This document shows positions 29,313 through 42,454 of a stretch of 64,000 bases of DNA, piece after piece. The stretch lies in NCBI GenBank assembly GCA_949987565.1, contig OX465117.1:1964214-2028213 (forward strand), written 5' to 3'. A model generated the notes under the pieces. The model did not search any database, was not told the origin of the DNA, and was given only the letters and a program-made list of their open reading frames with translations. Source of the stretch: Luidia sarsii (lineage: Eukaryota; Echinodermata; Asteroidea; Paxillosida; Luidiidae). Within the stretch, counting starts at the first letter, position 1, and each line of letters begins with the position of its first letter. A program made the translations under genes and the position numbers.

Positions 29313-30319
29313 ACAGAGCTAAAACTTGGTCTGCAAACAGGCCTGGAAAACACCTATGCATCAGCGTTGAAACATCTGAAATCGAACATAGTATGATGAT
29401 TTTATGATCAGACAAAGAGAACAAACCTCTGTCAGCTAGGCAGCTTGTGTGTGCATACAGCAGTACACAACAGTCAGTCGACGGAGAGCACCTGCAAAGA
29501 AAAATACATTTTGCTCGTTAACATCTGATTCATTATTCTCCCGACAGAGCTAAAACTTCGCCTGCAAACAGGCCTGGAAAACACCTATGTATCAGCGTCG
29601 AAAAATCTGAAATCAAACATAGTATGATGATTTTATGATCAGGCAAACAGAACCAACCTCTGTCAGCTGACAGCCTGTGTGTGCATGCAGCAGTACACAA
29701 CAGTCATTCGGCGGAGAGCACCTGCAAAGAAAAACACATTTTGCTCGTTAATATCTCATTCATTATTCTCCTGACAGAGCTAAAACTTCGCCTGCGAACA
29801 GGCCTGGAAAACACCTATGCATCAGCGTTGAAAAATCTGAAATCGAACATAGTATGATGATTTTATGATCAGGCAAAAAGAACCAACCTCTGTCAGCTGG
29901 GCAGCTTGTGTGTGCATGCAGCAGTACAAAACAGTCAGTCGGCGGAGAGCATCTGCAAAGAAAAATACATTTTGCTTGTTAAAAAGTCATTCATTATTCT
30001 CCTGACAGAGCTAAAACTTCGCCTGCAAACAGGCCTGGAAAACACCTATGTATCAGTTTCGAAAAATCTGAAATCAAACATAGTATGATGATTTTATGAT
30101 CAGGCAAACAGAACCAACCTCTGTCAGCTGGGCAGCTTGTGTGTGCATGCAGCAGTACAAAACAGTCAGTCGGCGGAGAGCACCTGCAAAGAAAAATACA
30201 TTTTGCTCGTTAATATCTCATTCTTTATTCTCCTGACAGAGCTAAAACTTCGCCTGCAAACAGGCCTGGAAAACACCTATGCATCAGCATTGAAAAATCT
30301 AAAATCGAACATAGTATAA

Positions 30320-31474
30320 TTATTTTATGATCAAGCAAAGAGAACCAACCTCTGTCAGCTAGGCAGCTTGTGTGTGCATACAGCAGTACACAACAGTCAG
30401 TCGACGGAGAGCACCTGCAAAGAAAAATACACTTTGCTCGTTAATTTCTCAATCATTATTCTCCCGACAGAGCTAAAACTTGGTCTGCAAACAGGCCTGG
30501 AAAACACCTATGCATCAGCGTTGAAACATCTGAAATCGAACATAGTATGATGATTTTATGATCAGACAAAGAGAACAAACCTCTGTCAGCTAGGCAGCTT
30601 GTGTGTGCATACAGCAGTACACAACAGTCAGTCGACGGAGAGCACCTGCAAAGAAAAATACATTTTGCTCGTTAATATCTGATTCATTATTCTCCCGACA
30701 GAGCTAAAACTTCGCCTGCAAACAGGCCTGGAAAACACCTATGTATCAGCGTCGAAAAATCTGAAATCAAACATAGTATGATGATTTTATGATCAGGCAA
30801 ACAGAACCAACCTCTGTCAGCTGACAGCCTGTGTGTGCATGCAGCAGTACACAACAGTCATTCGGCGGAGAGCACCTGCAAAGAAAAACACATTTTGCTC
30901 GTTAATATCTCATTCATTATTCTCCTGACAGAGCTAAAACTTCGCCTGCGAACAGGCCTGGAAAACACCTATGCATCAGCGTTGAAAAATCTGAAATCGA
31001 ACATAGTATGATGATTTTATGATCAGGCAAACAGAACCAACCTCTGTCAGCTGGGCAGCTTGTGTGTGCATGCAGCAGTACAAAACAGTCAGTCGGCGGA
31101 GAGCATCTGCAAAGAAAAATACATTTTGCTTGTTAAAAAGTCATTCATTATTCTCCTGACAGAGCTAAAACTTCGCCTGCAAACAGGCCTGGAAAACACC
31201 TATGTATCAGTTTCGAAAAATCTGAAATCAAACATAGTATGATGATTTTATGATCAGGCAAACAGAACCAACCTCTGTCAGCTGGGCAGCTTGTGTGTGC
31301 ATGCAGCAGTACAAAACAGTCAGTCGGCGGAGAGCACCTGCAAAGAAAAATACATTTTGCTCGTTAATATCTCATTCTTTATTCTCCTGACAGAGCTAAA
31401 ACTTCGCCTGCAAACAGGCCTGGAAAACACCTATGCATCAGCATTGAAAAATCTAAAATCGAACATAGTATAAT
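30320..31474. repeat. 1,154-bp (five-monomer) tandem duplication of about 29,166-30,320
   Basis: Landmarks 29214/30368, 29906/31060 and 30137/31291 are 1,154 bp apart. At the junction (about 30,320) the monomer end that normally leads into a G-rich block (tataattattttatgatc) leads into an ordinary monomer. Confidence 0.85.
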
Positions 31475-31508
31475 TATTTTATGATCAAGCAAAGAACACA
31501 TACCTCTG

Positions 31509-31658
31509 TTGGGTTTGGTTTTAATGGTTGGTGTTTGTGGTTTAGTGGTTGTGGTTTACGGCTTAGGTTTTGGGGTGTTGGTTCGAGTTTGGGGTTTCGG
31601 GTTTGGATTTTGGGGTTTGGGGTTCGGGGCTCGGGATTTGGGGTTTGTGGTTTTGGTT
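31509..31658 (+). repeat. G-rich monomer block 11, variant B
   Basis: Follows a five-monomer tandem duplication. The first copy of that duplication ends near 30,320, where an ordinary monomer stands in place of the G-rich one. Confidence 0.9.
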
Positions 31659-33763
31659 AAAAAAACTGAAAACGAACATTTCCAGAAAATGTTGTGATAA
31701 AAAAAGAGAACTAACCTCTGTAAGATATTTACAGCCTGTGTGTGCATACAGCACTACACAACAGTCAACCGGAAGAGAGCACCTGCAAAGAAAAATACAC
31801 TTTGCTCGATAATATCTGAATCATTATTCTCCCGACAGAGCTAAAACTTGGTCTGCAAATAGGCCTGGAAAACACCTATGCATCAGCGTTGAAACATCTG
31901 AAAGCGAACATAGTATGATGATTTTATGATCAGGCAATCAGAACAACCTCTGTCAGCTGGGCAGCTTGTGTGTTCATGCTTCAGTACACAACAGTCAGTC
32001 GGCGGTAAGCACCTGCAAAGAAAAATACATTTTGCTCGCTAATATCTCATTCATTATTCTCTTGACAGAGCTTAAACTTCGCCTGCTAACAGGCCTGGAT
32101 AACACCTATGCATCAGCGTTGAAACATCTGAAATCGAACATAGTATGATGATTTTATGATCAGGCAAACAGAACCAACCTCTGTCAGCTGGGCAGCTTGT
32201 GTGTGCATGCAGCAGTACACAACAGTCAGTCGGCAGAGAGCACCTGCAATGAAAAATACACTTTGATCGTTAATATCTGATTTAATATTCTCCTGACAGA
32301 GCTAAAACTTTGCCTGCAAACAGGCATGGAAAACACCTATGCATCAGAGTTGAAAAATCTGAAATCGAACATAGTATAAAGATTTTATGATCAAGCAAAG
32401 AGAACCAACCTCTGTCAGATGGGCAGCTTGTGTTGTGTGTGCATGCAGCAGTACGCAACAGTCAGTCGGCGGAGAGCACCTGCAAAGAAAAATACATTTT
32501 GCTCGTTATATTTCATTCATTATTACTTTGACAGAGCTAAAACTTCGCCTGCAAACAGGCCTGGAAAACACCTATGCATCAGCGTTGAAAAATGTGAAAT
32601 TAAACATAGTATGATGATTTTATGATCAGGCAAACAGAACCAACCTCTGTTAGCTAGGCAGCTTGTGTGTGCATTCAGCAGTACGAAACAGTCAATCGGT
32701 GGAGAGCACCTGCAAAGAAAAATACACTTTGCTCGTTAATATCTCATTCAATAATCTCGAGAGCTAAAACTACGCCTGCAAACAGCCCTGGAAGAAACCT
32801 ATGCATCAGCGTTGAAAAATCTGAAATCGAACATAGTATGATGATTTTATTATCAAGCAAAGAGAACCAACCTCTGTCAGCTGGGCAGCTTGTGTGTGCA
32901 TGCAGCAGTACAAAACAGTCAGTCGGCAGAGAGCACCTGCAAAGAAAAATACACATTGCTCGGTAATATCTCATCATTATTCTCTTGACAGAGCTAAAAC
33001 TTCGCCTGCAAACAGGCCTGGAAAACACCTATCCATCAGCGTTGACAAATCTGAAATCGAACATAGTATGAAGATTTTATGATCAAGCAAAGAGAACCAA
33101 CCTCTGTCAGCTGGGCAGCTTGTGTGTGAATCCAGCAGTACGCAACAGTCAATCGGTGGAGAGAACCAGCAAAGAAAAATACACTTTGCTCGTTAATATC
33201 TCATTCATTATTCTCCTGACAGAGCTAAAACCTCGCCTGCAAAAAGGCCTGGAAAACACCTATGCATCAGCGTTGAAAAATCTGAAATCAAACATAGTAT
33301 GATGATTTTATGATCAAGCAAAGAGAACAAACCTCTGTCAGCTGGGCAGCTTGTGTGTGCATCCAGCAATACGCAACAGTCAATCGGTGGAGAGAACCAG
33401 CAAAGAAAAATTCACTTTGCTTGTTTATATCTCATTCATTATTCTCATGACAAAGCTAACACTTGGCCTGCTAACAGGTCTGCAAAACACCTATGCATCA
33501 GCGTTGAACAATCTGAAATTGGACATAGTATGATGATTTTATGATCAAGCAAACAGAACCAACCTCTGTCAGCTAGGCAGCTTGTGTGTACATACAGCAG
33601 TACACAACAGTCAGTCGACGGAGAGCACCTGCAAAGAAAAATACACTTTGCTCGTTAATATCTCAATCATTATTCTCCCGACAGAGCTAAAACTTCGCCT
33701 GCAAACAGGCCTGGAAAACACCTATGCATCAGCGTTGAAACATCTGAAATCGAACATAGTATG

Positions 33764-36759
33764 ATGATTTTATGATCAGACAAAGAGAACAAACCTCTGT
33801 CAGCTAGGCAGCTTGTGTGTGCATACAGCAGTACACAACAGTCAGTCGACGGAGAGCACCTGCAAAGAAAAATACATTTTGCTCGTTAATATCTGATTCA
33901 TTATTCTCCCGACAGAGCTAAAACTTCGCCTGCAAACAGGCCTGGAAAACACCTATGTATCAGCGTCGAAAAATCTGAAATCAAACATAGTATGATGATT
34001 TTATGATCAGGCAAACAGAACCAACCTCTGTCAGCTGACAGCCTGTGTGTGCATGCAGCAGTACACAACAGTCATTCGGCGGAGAGCACCTGCAAAGAAA
34101 AACACATTTTGCTCGTTAATATCTCATTCATTATTCTCCTGACAGAGCTAAAACTTCGCCTGCGAACAGGCCTGGAAAACACCTATGCATCAGCGTTGAA
34201 AAATCTGAAATCGAACATAGTATGATGATTTTATGATCAGGCAAACAGAACCAACCTCTGTCAGCTGGGCAGCTTGTGTGTGCATGCAGCAGTACAAAAC
34301 AGTCAGTCGGCGGAGAGCATCTGCAAAGAAAAATACATTTTGCTTGTTAAAAAGTCATTCATTATTCTCCTGACAGAGCTAAAACTTCGCCTGCAAACAG
34401 GCCTGGAAAACACCTATGTATCAGTTTCGAAAAATCTGAAATCAAACATAGTATGATGATTTTATGATCAGGCAAACAGAACCAACCTCTGTCAGCTGGG
34501 CAGCTTGTGTGTGCATGCAGCAGTACAAAACAGTCAGTCGGCGGAGAGCACCTGCAAAGAAAAATACATTTTGCTCGTTAATATCTCATTCTTTATTCTC
34601 CTGACAGAGCTAAAACTTCGCCTGCAAACAGGCCTGGAAAACACCTATGCATCAGCATTGAAAAATCTAAAATCGAACATAGTATAATTATTTTATGATC
34701 AAGCAAAGAACACATACCTCTGTTGGGTTTGGTTTTAATGGTTGGTGTTTGTGGTTTAGTGGTTGTGGTTTACGGCTTAGGTTTTGGGGTGTTGGTTCGA
34801 GTTTGGGGTTTCGGGTTTGGATTTTGGGGTTTGGGGTTCGGGGCTCGGGATTTGGGGTTTGTGGTTTTGGTTAAAAAAACTGAAAACGAACATTTCCAGA
34901 AAATGTTGTGATAAAAAAAGAGAACTAACCTCTGTAAGATATTTACAGCCTGTGTGTGCATACAGCACTACACAACAGTCAACCGGAAGAGAGCACCTGC
35001 AAAGAAAAATACACTTTGCTCGATAATATCTGAATCATTATTCTCCCGACAGAGCTAAAACTTGGTCTGCAAATAGGCCTGGAAAACACCTATGCATCAG
35101 CGTTGAAACATCTGAAAGCGAACATAGTGTGATGATTTTATGATCAGGCAATCAGAACAACCTCTGTCAGCTGGGCAGCTTGTGTGTTCATGCTTCAGTA
35201 CACAACAGTCAGTCGGCGGTGAGCACCTGCAAAGAAAAATACATTTTGCTCGCTAATATCTCATTCATTATTCTCTTGACAGAGCTTAAACTTCGCCTGC
35301 TAACAGGCCTGGATAACACCTATGCATCAGCGTTGAAACATCTGAAATCGAACATAGTATGATGATTTTATGATCAGGCAAACAGAACCAACCTCTGTCA
35401 GCTGGGCAGCTTGTGTGTGCATGCAGCAGTACACAACAGTCAGTCGGCAGAGAGCACCTGCAATGAAAAATACACTTTGATCGTTAATATCTGATTTAAT
35501 ATTCTCCTGACAGAGCTAAAACTTTGCCTGCAAACAGGCATGGAAAACACCTATGCATCAGAGTTGAAAAATCTGAAATCGAACATAGTATAAACATTTT
35601 ATGATCAAGCAAAGAGAACCAACCTCTGTCAGATGGGCAGCTTGTGTTGTGTGTGCATGCAGCAGTACGCAACAGTCAGTCGGCGGAGAGCACCTGCAAA
35701 GAAAAATACATTTTGCTCGTTATATTTCATTCATTATTACTTTGACAGAGCTAAAACTTCGCCTGCAAACAGGCCTGGAAAACACCTATGCATCAGCGTT
35801 GAAAAATGTGAAATTAAACATAGTATGATGATTTTATGATCAGGCAAACAGAACCAACCTCTGTTAGCTAGGCAGCTTGTGTGTGCATTCAGCAGTACGA
35901 AACAGTCAATCGGTGGAGAGCACCTGCAAAGAAAAATACACTTTGCTCGTTAATATCTCATTCAATAATCTCGAGAGCTAAAACTACGCCTGCAAACAGC
36001 CCTGGAAGAAACCTATGCATCAGCGTTGAAAAATCTGAAATCGAACATAGTATGATGATTTTATTATCAAGCAAAGAGAACCAACCTCTGTCAGCTGGGC
36101 AGCTTGTGTGTGCATGCAGCAGTACAAAACAGTCAGTCGGCAGAGAGCACCTGCAAAGAAAAATACACATTGCTCGGTAATATCTCATCATTATTCTCTT
36201 GACAGAGCTAAAACTTCGCCTGCAAACAGGCCTGGAAAACACCTATCCATCAGCGTTGACAAATCTGAAATCGAACATAGTATGAAGATTTTATGATCAA
36301 GCAAAGAGAACCAACCTCTGTCAGCTGGGCAGCTTGTGTGTGAATCCAGCAGTACGCAACAGTCAATCGGTGGAGAGAACCAGCAAAGAAAAATACACTT
36401 TGCTCGTTAATATCTCATTCATTATTCTCCTGACAGAGCTAAAACCTCGCCTGCAAAAAGGCCTGGAAAACACCTATGCATCAGCGTTGAAAAATCTGAA
36501 ATCAAACATAGTATGATGATTTTATGATCAAGCAAAGAGAACAAACCTCTGTCAGCTGGGCAGCTTGTGTGTGCATCCAGCAATACGCAACAGTCAATCG
36601 GTGGAGAGAACCAGCAAAGAAAAATTCACTTTGCTTGTTTATATCTCATTCATTATTCTCATGACAAAGCTAACACTTGGCCTGCTAACAGGTCTGCAAA
36701 ACACCTATGCATCAGCGTTGAACAATCTGAAATTGGACATAGTATGATGATTTTATGAT
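33764..36759. repeat. 3,214-bp tandem duplication of about 30,550-33,545
   Basis: Landmarks 31060/34274, 31966/35180, 32387/35601, 33120/36334 and 33351/36565 share a 3,214-bp shift. Both copies carry private changes absent elsewhere (tattatcaagc near 32,849 and 36,063; gcaaaaaggcctgg near 33,240 and 36,454), so this duplication is among the youngest. Confidence 0.85.
34723..34872 (+). repeat. G-rich monomer block 12, variant B
   Basis: Tandem copy of block 11, 3,214 bp downstream. Confidence 0.9.
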
Positions 36760-39700
36760 CAAGCAAAGAGAACCAACCTCCGTCAGCTAGGCAGCTTGTG
36801 TGTACATGCAGCAGTACACAACAGTCAGTCGGCAGAGAGCACCTGCAAAGAAAAATACATTTTGCTCGGTAATATCTCATTCATTATTCTCCTGACAGAG
36901 CTAAAACTTCGCCTGCAAACAGGCCTGGAAAACACCTATGTATCAGCGTTGACAAATCTGAAATCAAACATAGTATGATGATTTTATGATCAGGCAAACA
37001 GAACCAACCTTTGTCAGCTGGGCAGCTTGTGTGTGAATGCAGCAGTACACAACAGTCAGTCGGCGGAGAGCACCTGCAAAGAAAAATACATTTTGCTGGT
37101 TAATATCTCATTCATTATTCTCTTGACAGAGCTAAAACTTCGCCTGCAAACAGGCCTGGAAAACACCTATGCATCAGCGTTGGAAAATCTGAAATCGAAC
37201 ATAGTATGAAGATTTTATGCTCAAGCAAAGAGAACCAACCTCTTTCAGCTAGGCAGCTGATGTGTGCATACAGCAGTACGCAACAGTCAGTCGGCGGAGA
37301 GCACCTGCAAAGAAAAATACACTTTGCTCGTTAATATCTCATTCATTATTCTCCTGACAGAGCTAAAACTTCGCCTGCAAACAGGCCTGTAAAACACCTA
37401 TGCATCAGCGTTGACAAATCTGAAATCAAACATAATATGAAGATTTTATGATCAAGCAAAGAGAACCAACCTCTGTTAGCTGGGCAGCTTGTGTGTGCAT
37501 CCAGCAGTACGCAACAGTCAATCGGTGGAGAGAACCAGCAAAGAAAAATACACTTTGCTCGTTAATATCTCATTCATTATTCTCCTGACAGAGCTAAAAC
37601 CTCGCCTGCAAACAGGCCTGGAAAACGCCTATGCATCAGCGTTGACAAATCTGAAATCAAACATAGTATGAAGATTTTATGATCAAGCAAAGAGAACCAA
37701 CCTCTGTTAGCTGGGCAGCTTGTGTGTGCATCCAGCAGTACGCAACAGTCAATCGGTGGAGAGAACCAGCAAAGAAAAATACACTTTGCTCGTTAATATC
37801 TCATTCATTATTCTCCTGACAGAGCTAAAACCTCGCCTGCAAACAGGCCTGGAAAACACCTATGCATCAGCGTTGAAACATCTGAAATCGAACATAGTAT
37901 GATGATTTTATGATCAGACAAAGAGAACAAACCTCTGTCAGCTAGGCAGCTTGTGTGTGCATACAGCAGTACACAACAGTCAGTCGACGGAGAGCACCTG
38001 CAAAGAAAAATACATTTTGCTCGTTAATATCTGATTCATTATTCTCCCGACAGAGCTAAAACTTCGCCTGCAAACAGGCCTGGAAAACACCTATGTATCA
38101 GCGTCGAAAAATCTGAAATCAAACATAGTATGATGATTTTATGATCAGGCAAACAGAACCAACCTCTGTCAGCTGACAGCCTGTGTGTGCATGCAGCAGT
38201 ACACAACAGTCATTCGGCGGAGAGCACCTGCAAAGAAAAACACATTTTGCTCGTTAATATCTCATTCATTATTCTCCTGACAGAGCTAAAACTTCGCCTG
38301 CAAACAGGCCTGGAAAACACCTATGCATCAGCGTTGAAAAATCTGAAATCGAACATAGTATGATGATTTTATGATCAGGCAAACAGAACCAACCTCTGTC
38401 AGCTGGGCAGCTTGTGTGTGCATGCAGCAGTACAAAACAGTCAGTCGGCGGAGAGCATCTGCAAAGAAAAATACATTTTGCTTGTTAAAATGTCATTCAT
38501 TATTCTCCTGACAGAGCTAAAACTTCGCCTGCAAACAGGCCTGGAAAACACCTATGTATCAGTTTCGAAAAATCTGAAATCAAACATAGTATGATGATTT
38601 TATGATCAGGCAAACAGAACCAACCTCTGTCAGCTGGGCAGCTTGTGTGTGCATGCAGCAGTACAAAACAGTCAGTCGGCGGAGAGCACCTGCAAAGAAA
38701 AATACATTTTGCTTGTTAAAATGTCATTCATTATTCTCCTGACAGAGCTAAAACTTCGCCTGCAAACATGCCTGGAAAACACCTATGTATCAGTTGCGAA
38801 AAATCTGAAATCAAACATAGTATGATGATTTTATGATCAGGCAAACAGAACCAACCTCTGTCAGCTGGGCAGCTTGTGTGTGCATGCAGCAGTACAAAAC
38901 AGTCAGTCGGCGGAGAGCACCTGCAAAGAAAAATACATTTTGCTTGTTAATATGTCATTCATTATTCTCCTGACAGACCTAAAACTTCGCCTTCAAACAT
39001 GCCTGGAAAACACCTATGTATCAGCGTCGAAAAATCTGAAATCAAACATAGTATGATGATTTTATGATCAGGCAAACAGAACCAACCTCTGTCAGCTAGG
39101 CAGCCTGTGTGTGCATGCAGCAGTACACAACAGTCAGTCGGCGGAGAGCACCTGCAAAGAAAAATACATTTTGCTCGTAATATCTCATTCATTATTCTCT
39201 TGACAGAGCTAAAACTTCGCCTGCAAACAGACCTGAAAAACACCTATCCATCAGCGTTAAAAATCTGAAATCGAACATAGTATGATGATTTTATGATCAG
39301 GCAAACAGAACCAACCTCTGTAAGCTGGGCAGCTTGTGTGTGCATGCAGCAGTACACAACAGTCAGTCGGCGGATAGCACCTGCAAAGAAAAATACATTT
39401 TGCTCGTTAATATCTCATTCATTATTCTCTTGACAGAGCTAAAACTTCGCCTGCAAACAGGCCTGGATAACACCTATGCATCAGCGTTGAAACATCTGAA
39501 ATCGAACATAGTATGATGATTTTATGATCAAGCAAAGAGAACCAACCTCTGTCAGCCGGGCAGCTTGTGTGTGCATGCAGCAGTACACAACAGTCAGTCG
39601 GCGGAGAGCACCTGCGCAGAAAAATACATTTTGCTCGTAAATATCTCATTCATTATTCTCCTGAGAGAGCTAAAACTTCGCCTGCAAACAGGCCTGGAAA

Positions 39701-40013
39701 ACACCTATGCATCAGCGTTGAAAAATCTGAAATCAAACATAGTATAATGATTTTATGATCAGGCAAACAAAACCAACCTCTGTCAGCCGGGCAGCTTGTG
39801 TGTGCTTGCAGCAGTACACAACAGTCAGTCGGCAGAGAGCACCTGCAAAGAAAAATACACTTTGATCGTTATTATCTGATTTAATATTCTCTTGACAGAG
39901 CTAAAACTTCGCCTGCAAACAGGCCTGGAAAACACCTATGCATCAGCAATGAAAAATCTAAAATCGAACATAGTATAATTATTTTATGATCAAGCAAAGA
40001 ACACATACCTCTG

Positions 40014-40163
40014 TTGGGTTTGGTTTTAATGGTTGGTGTTTGTGGTTTAGTGGTTGTGGTTTACGGCTTAGGTTTTGGGGTTTGGGTTCGAGTTTGGGGT
40101 TTCGGGTTTGGATTTTGGGGTTTGGGGTTCGGGGCTCGGGATTTGGGGTTTGTGGTTTTGGTT
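40014..40163 (+). repeat. G-rich monomer block 13, variant A
   Basis: Corresponds to block 1 at a shift of 35,106 bp. The next monomer has one private change (catacagcgctac). Confidence 0.9.
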
Positions 40164-42304
40164 AAAAAAACTGAAAACGAACATTTCCAGAAAATGTTGT
40201 GATAAAAAAAGAGAACTAACCTCTGTAAGATATTTACAGCCTGTGTGTGCATACAGCGCTACACAACAGTCAGCCGGCAGAGAGCACCTGCAAAGAAAAA
40301 TACACTTTGCTCGTTAATATCTGAATCATTATTCTCCCGACAGAGCTAAAACTTGGACTGCAAACAGGCCTGGAAAACACCTATGCATCAGCGTTGAAAC
40401 ATCTGAAATCGAACATAGTATGATGATTTTATGATCAGGCAATCAGAACCAACCTCTGTCAGCTGGGCAGCTTGTGTGTTCATGCTTCAGTACACAACAG
40501 TCAGTCGGCGGAGAGCAGCTGCAAAGAAAAATACATTTTGCTCGGTAATATCTCATTCATTATTCTCCTGACAGAGCTAAAACTTCGCCTGCAAACAGAC
40601 CTGGAAAACACCTATGCATCAGCGTTGAAAAATCTGAAATCAAACATAGTATGATGATTTTATGATCAGGCAAACAAAACCAACCTCTGTCAGCCGGGCA
40701 GCTTGTGTGTGCTTGCAGCAGTACACAACAGTCAGTCGGCAGAGAGCACCTGCAAAGAAAAATACACTTTGATCGTTATTATCTGATTTAATATTCTCCC
40801 GACAGAGCTAAAACTTGGTCTGCAAACAGGCCTGGAAAACACCTATGCATCAGCGTTGAAAAATCTGAAATCGAACATAGTATGATGATTTTATGATCAA
40901 GCAAAGAGAACCAACCTCTGTCAGCTAGGCAGCTTGTGTGTGCATACAGCAGTACACAACAGTCAGTCGGCGGATAGCACCTGCAAAGAAAAATACATTT
41001 TTCTCGTAATATCTCATTCATTATTCTCTTGACAGAGCTAAAACTTCGCCTGCAAACAGGCCTGGAAAACACCTATCCATCAGCGTTGAAACATCTGAAA
41101 TCGAACATAGTATGATGATTTTATGATCAAGCAAAGAGAACCAACCTCTGTCAGCTAGGCAGCTTGTGTGTGCATACAGCAGTACACAACAGTCAGTCGA
41201 CGGAGAGCACCTGCAAAGAAAAATACACTTTGCTCGTTAATATCTCAATCATTATTCTCCCGACAGAGCTAAAACTTGGTCTTCAAACAGGCCTGGAAAA
41301 CACCTATGCATCAGCGTTGAAACATCTGAAATCGAACATAGTATGATGATTTTATGATCAGACAAAGAGAACAAACCTCTGTCAGCTAGGCAGCTTGTGT
41401 GTGCATACAGCAGTACACAACAGTCAGTCGACGGAGAGCACCTGCAAAGAAAAATACATTTTGCTCGTTAATATCTGATTCATTATTCTCCCGACAGAGC
41501 TAAAACTTCGCCTGCAAACAGGCCTGGAAAACACCTATGTATCAGCGTCGAAAAATCTGAAATCAAACATAGTATGATGATTTTATGATCAGGCAAACAG
41601 AACCAACCTCTGTCAGCTGACAGCCTGTGTGTGCATGCAGCAGTACACAACAGTCATTCGGCGGAGAGCACCTGCAAAGAAAAACACATTTTGCTCGTTA
41701 ATATCTCATTCATTATTCTCCTGACAGAGCTAAAACTTCGCCTGCGAACAGGCCTGGAAAACACCTATGCATCAGCGTTGAAAAATCTGAAATCGAACAT
41801 AGTATGATGATTTTATGATCAGGCAAACAGAACCAACCTCTGTCAGCTGGGCAGCTTGTGTGTGCATGCAGCAGTACAAAACAGTCAGTCGGCGGAGAGC
41901 ATCTGCAAAGAAAAATACATTTTGCTTGTTAAAAAGTCATTCATTATTCTCCTGACAGAGCTAAAACTTCGCCTGCAAACAGGCCTGGAAAACACCTATG
42001 TATCAGTTTCGAAAAATCTGAAATCAAACATAGTATGATGATTTTATGATCAGGCAAACAGAACCAACCTCTGTCAGCTGGGCAGCTTGTGTGTGCATGC
42101 AGCAGTACAAAACAGTCAGTCGGCGGAGAGCACCTGCAAAGAAAAATACATTTTGCTCGTTAATATCTCATTCTTTATTCTCCTGACAGAGCTAAAACTT
42201 CGCCTGCAAACAGGCCTGGAAAACACCTATGCATCAGCATTGAAAAATCTAAAATCGAACATAGTATAATTATTTTATGATCAAGCAAAGAACACATACC
42301 TCTG

Positions 42305-42454
42305 TTGGGTTTGGTTTTAATGGTTGGTGTTTGTGGTTTAGTGGTTGTGGTTTACGGCTTAGGTTTTGGGGTGTTGGTTCGAGTTTGGGGTTTCGGGTTT
42401 GGATTTTGGGGTTTGGGGTTCGGGGCTCGGGATTTGGGGTTTGTGGTTTTGGTT
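42305..42454 (+). repeat. G-rich monomer block 14, variant B
   Basis: Last intact block, 2,291 bp after block 13, the same A-to-B spacing as blocks 3-4 and 8-9. Confidence 0.9.

Noticed and set aside
700..36759. The nested duplications as pure assembly artefacts
   Set aside because: Not excluded, but several copies carry private differences and junctions fall at homologous monomer positions, which favours real exchange.
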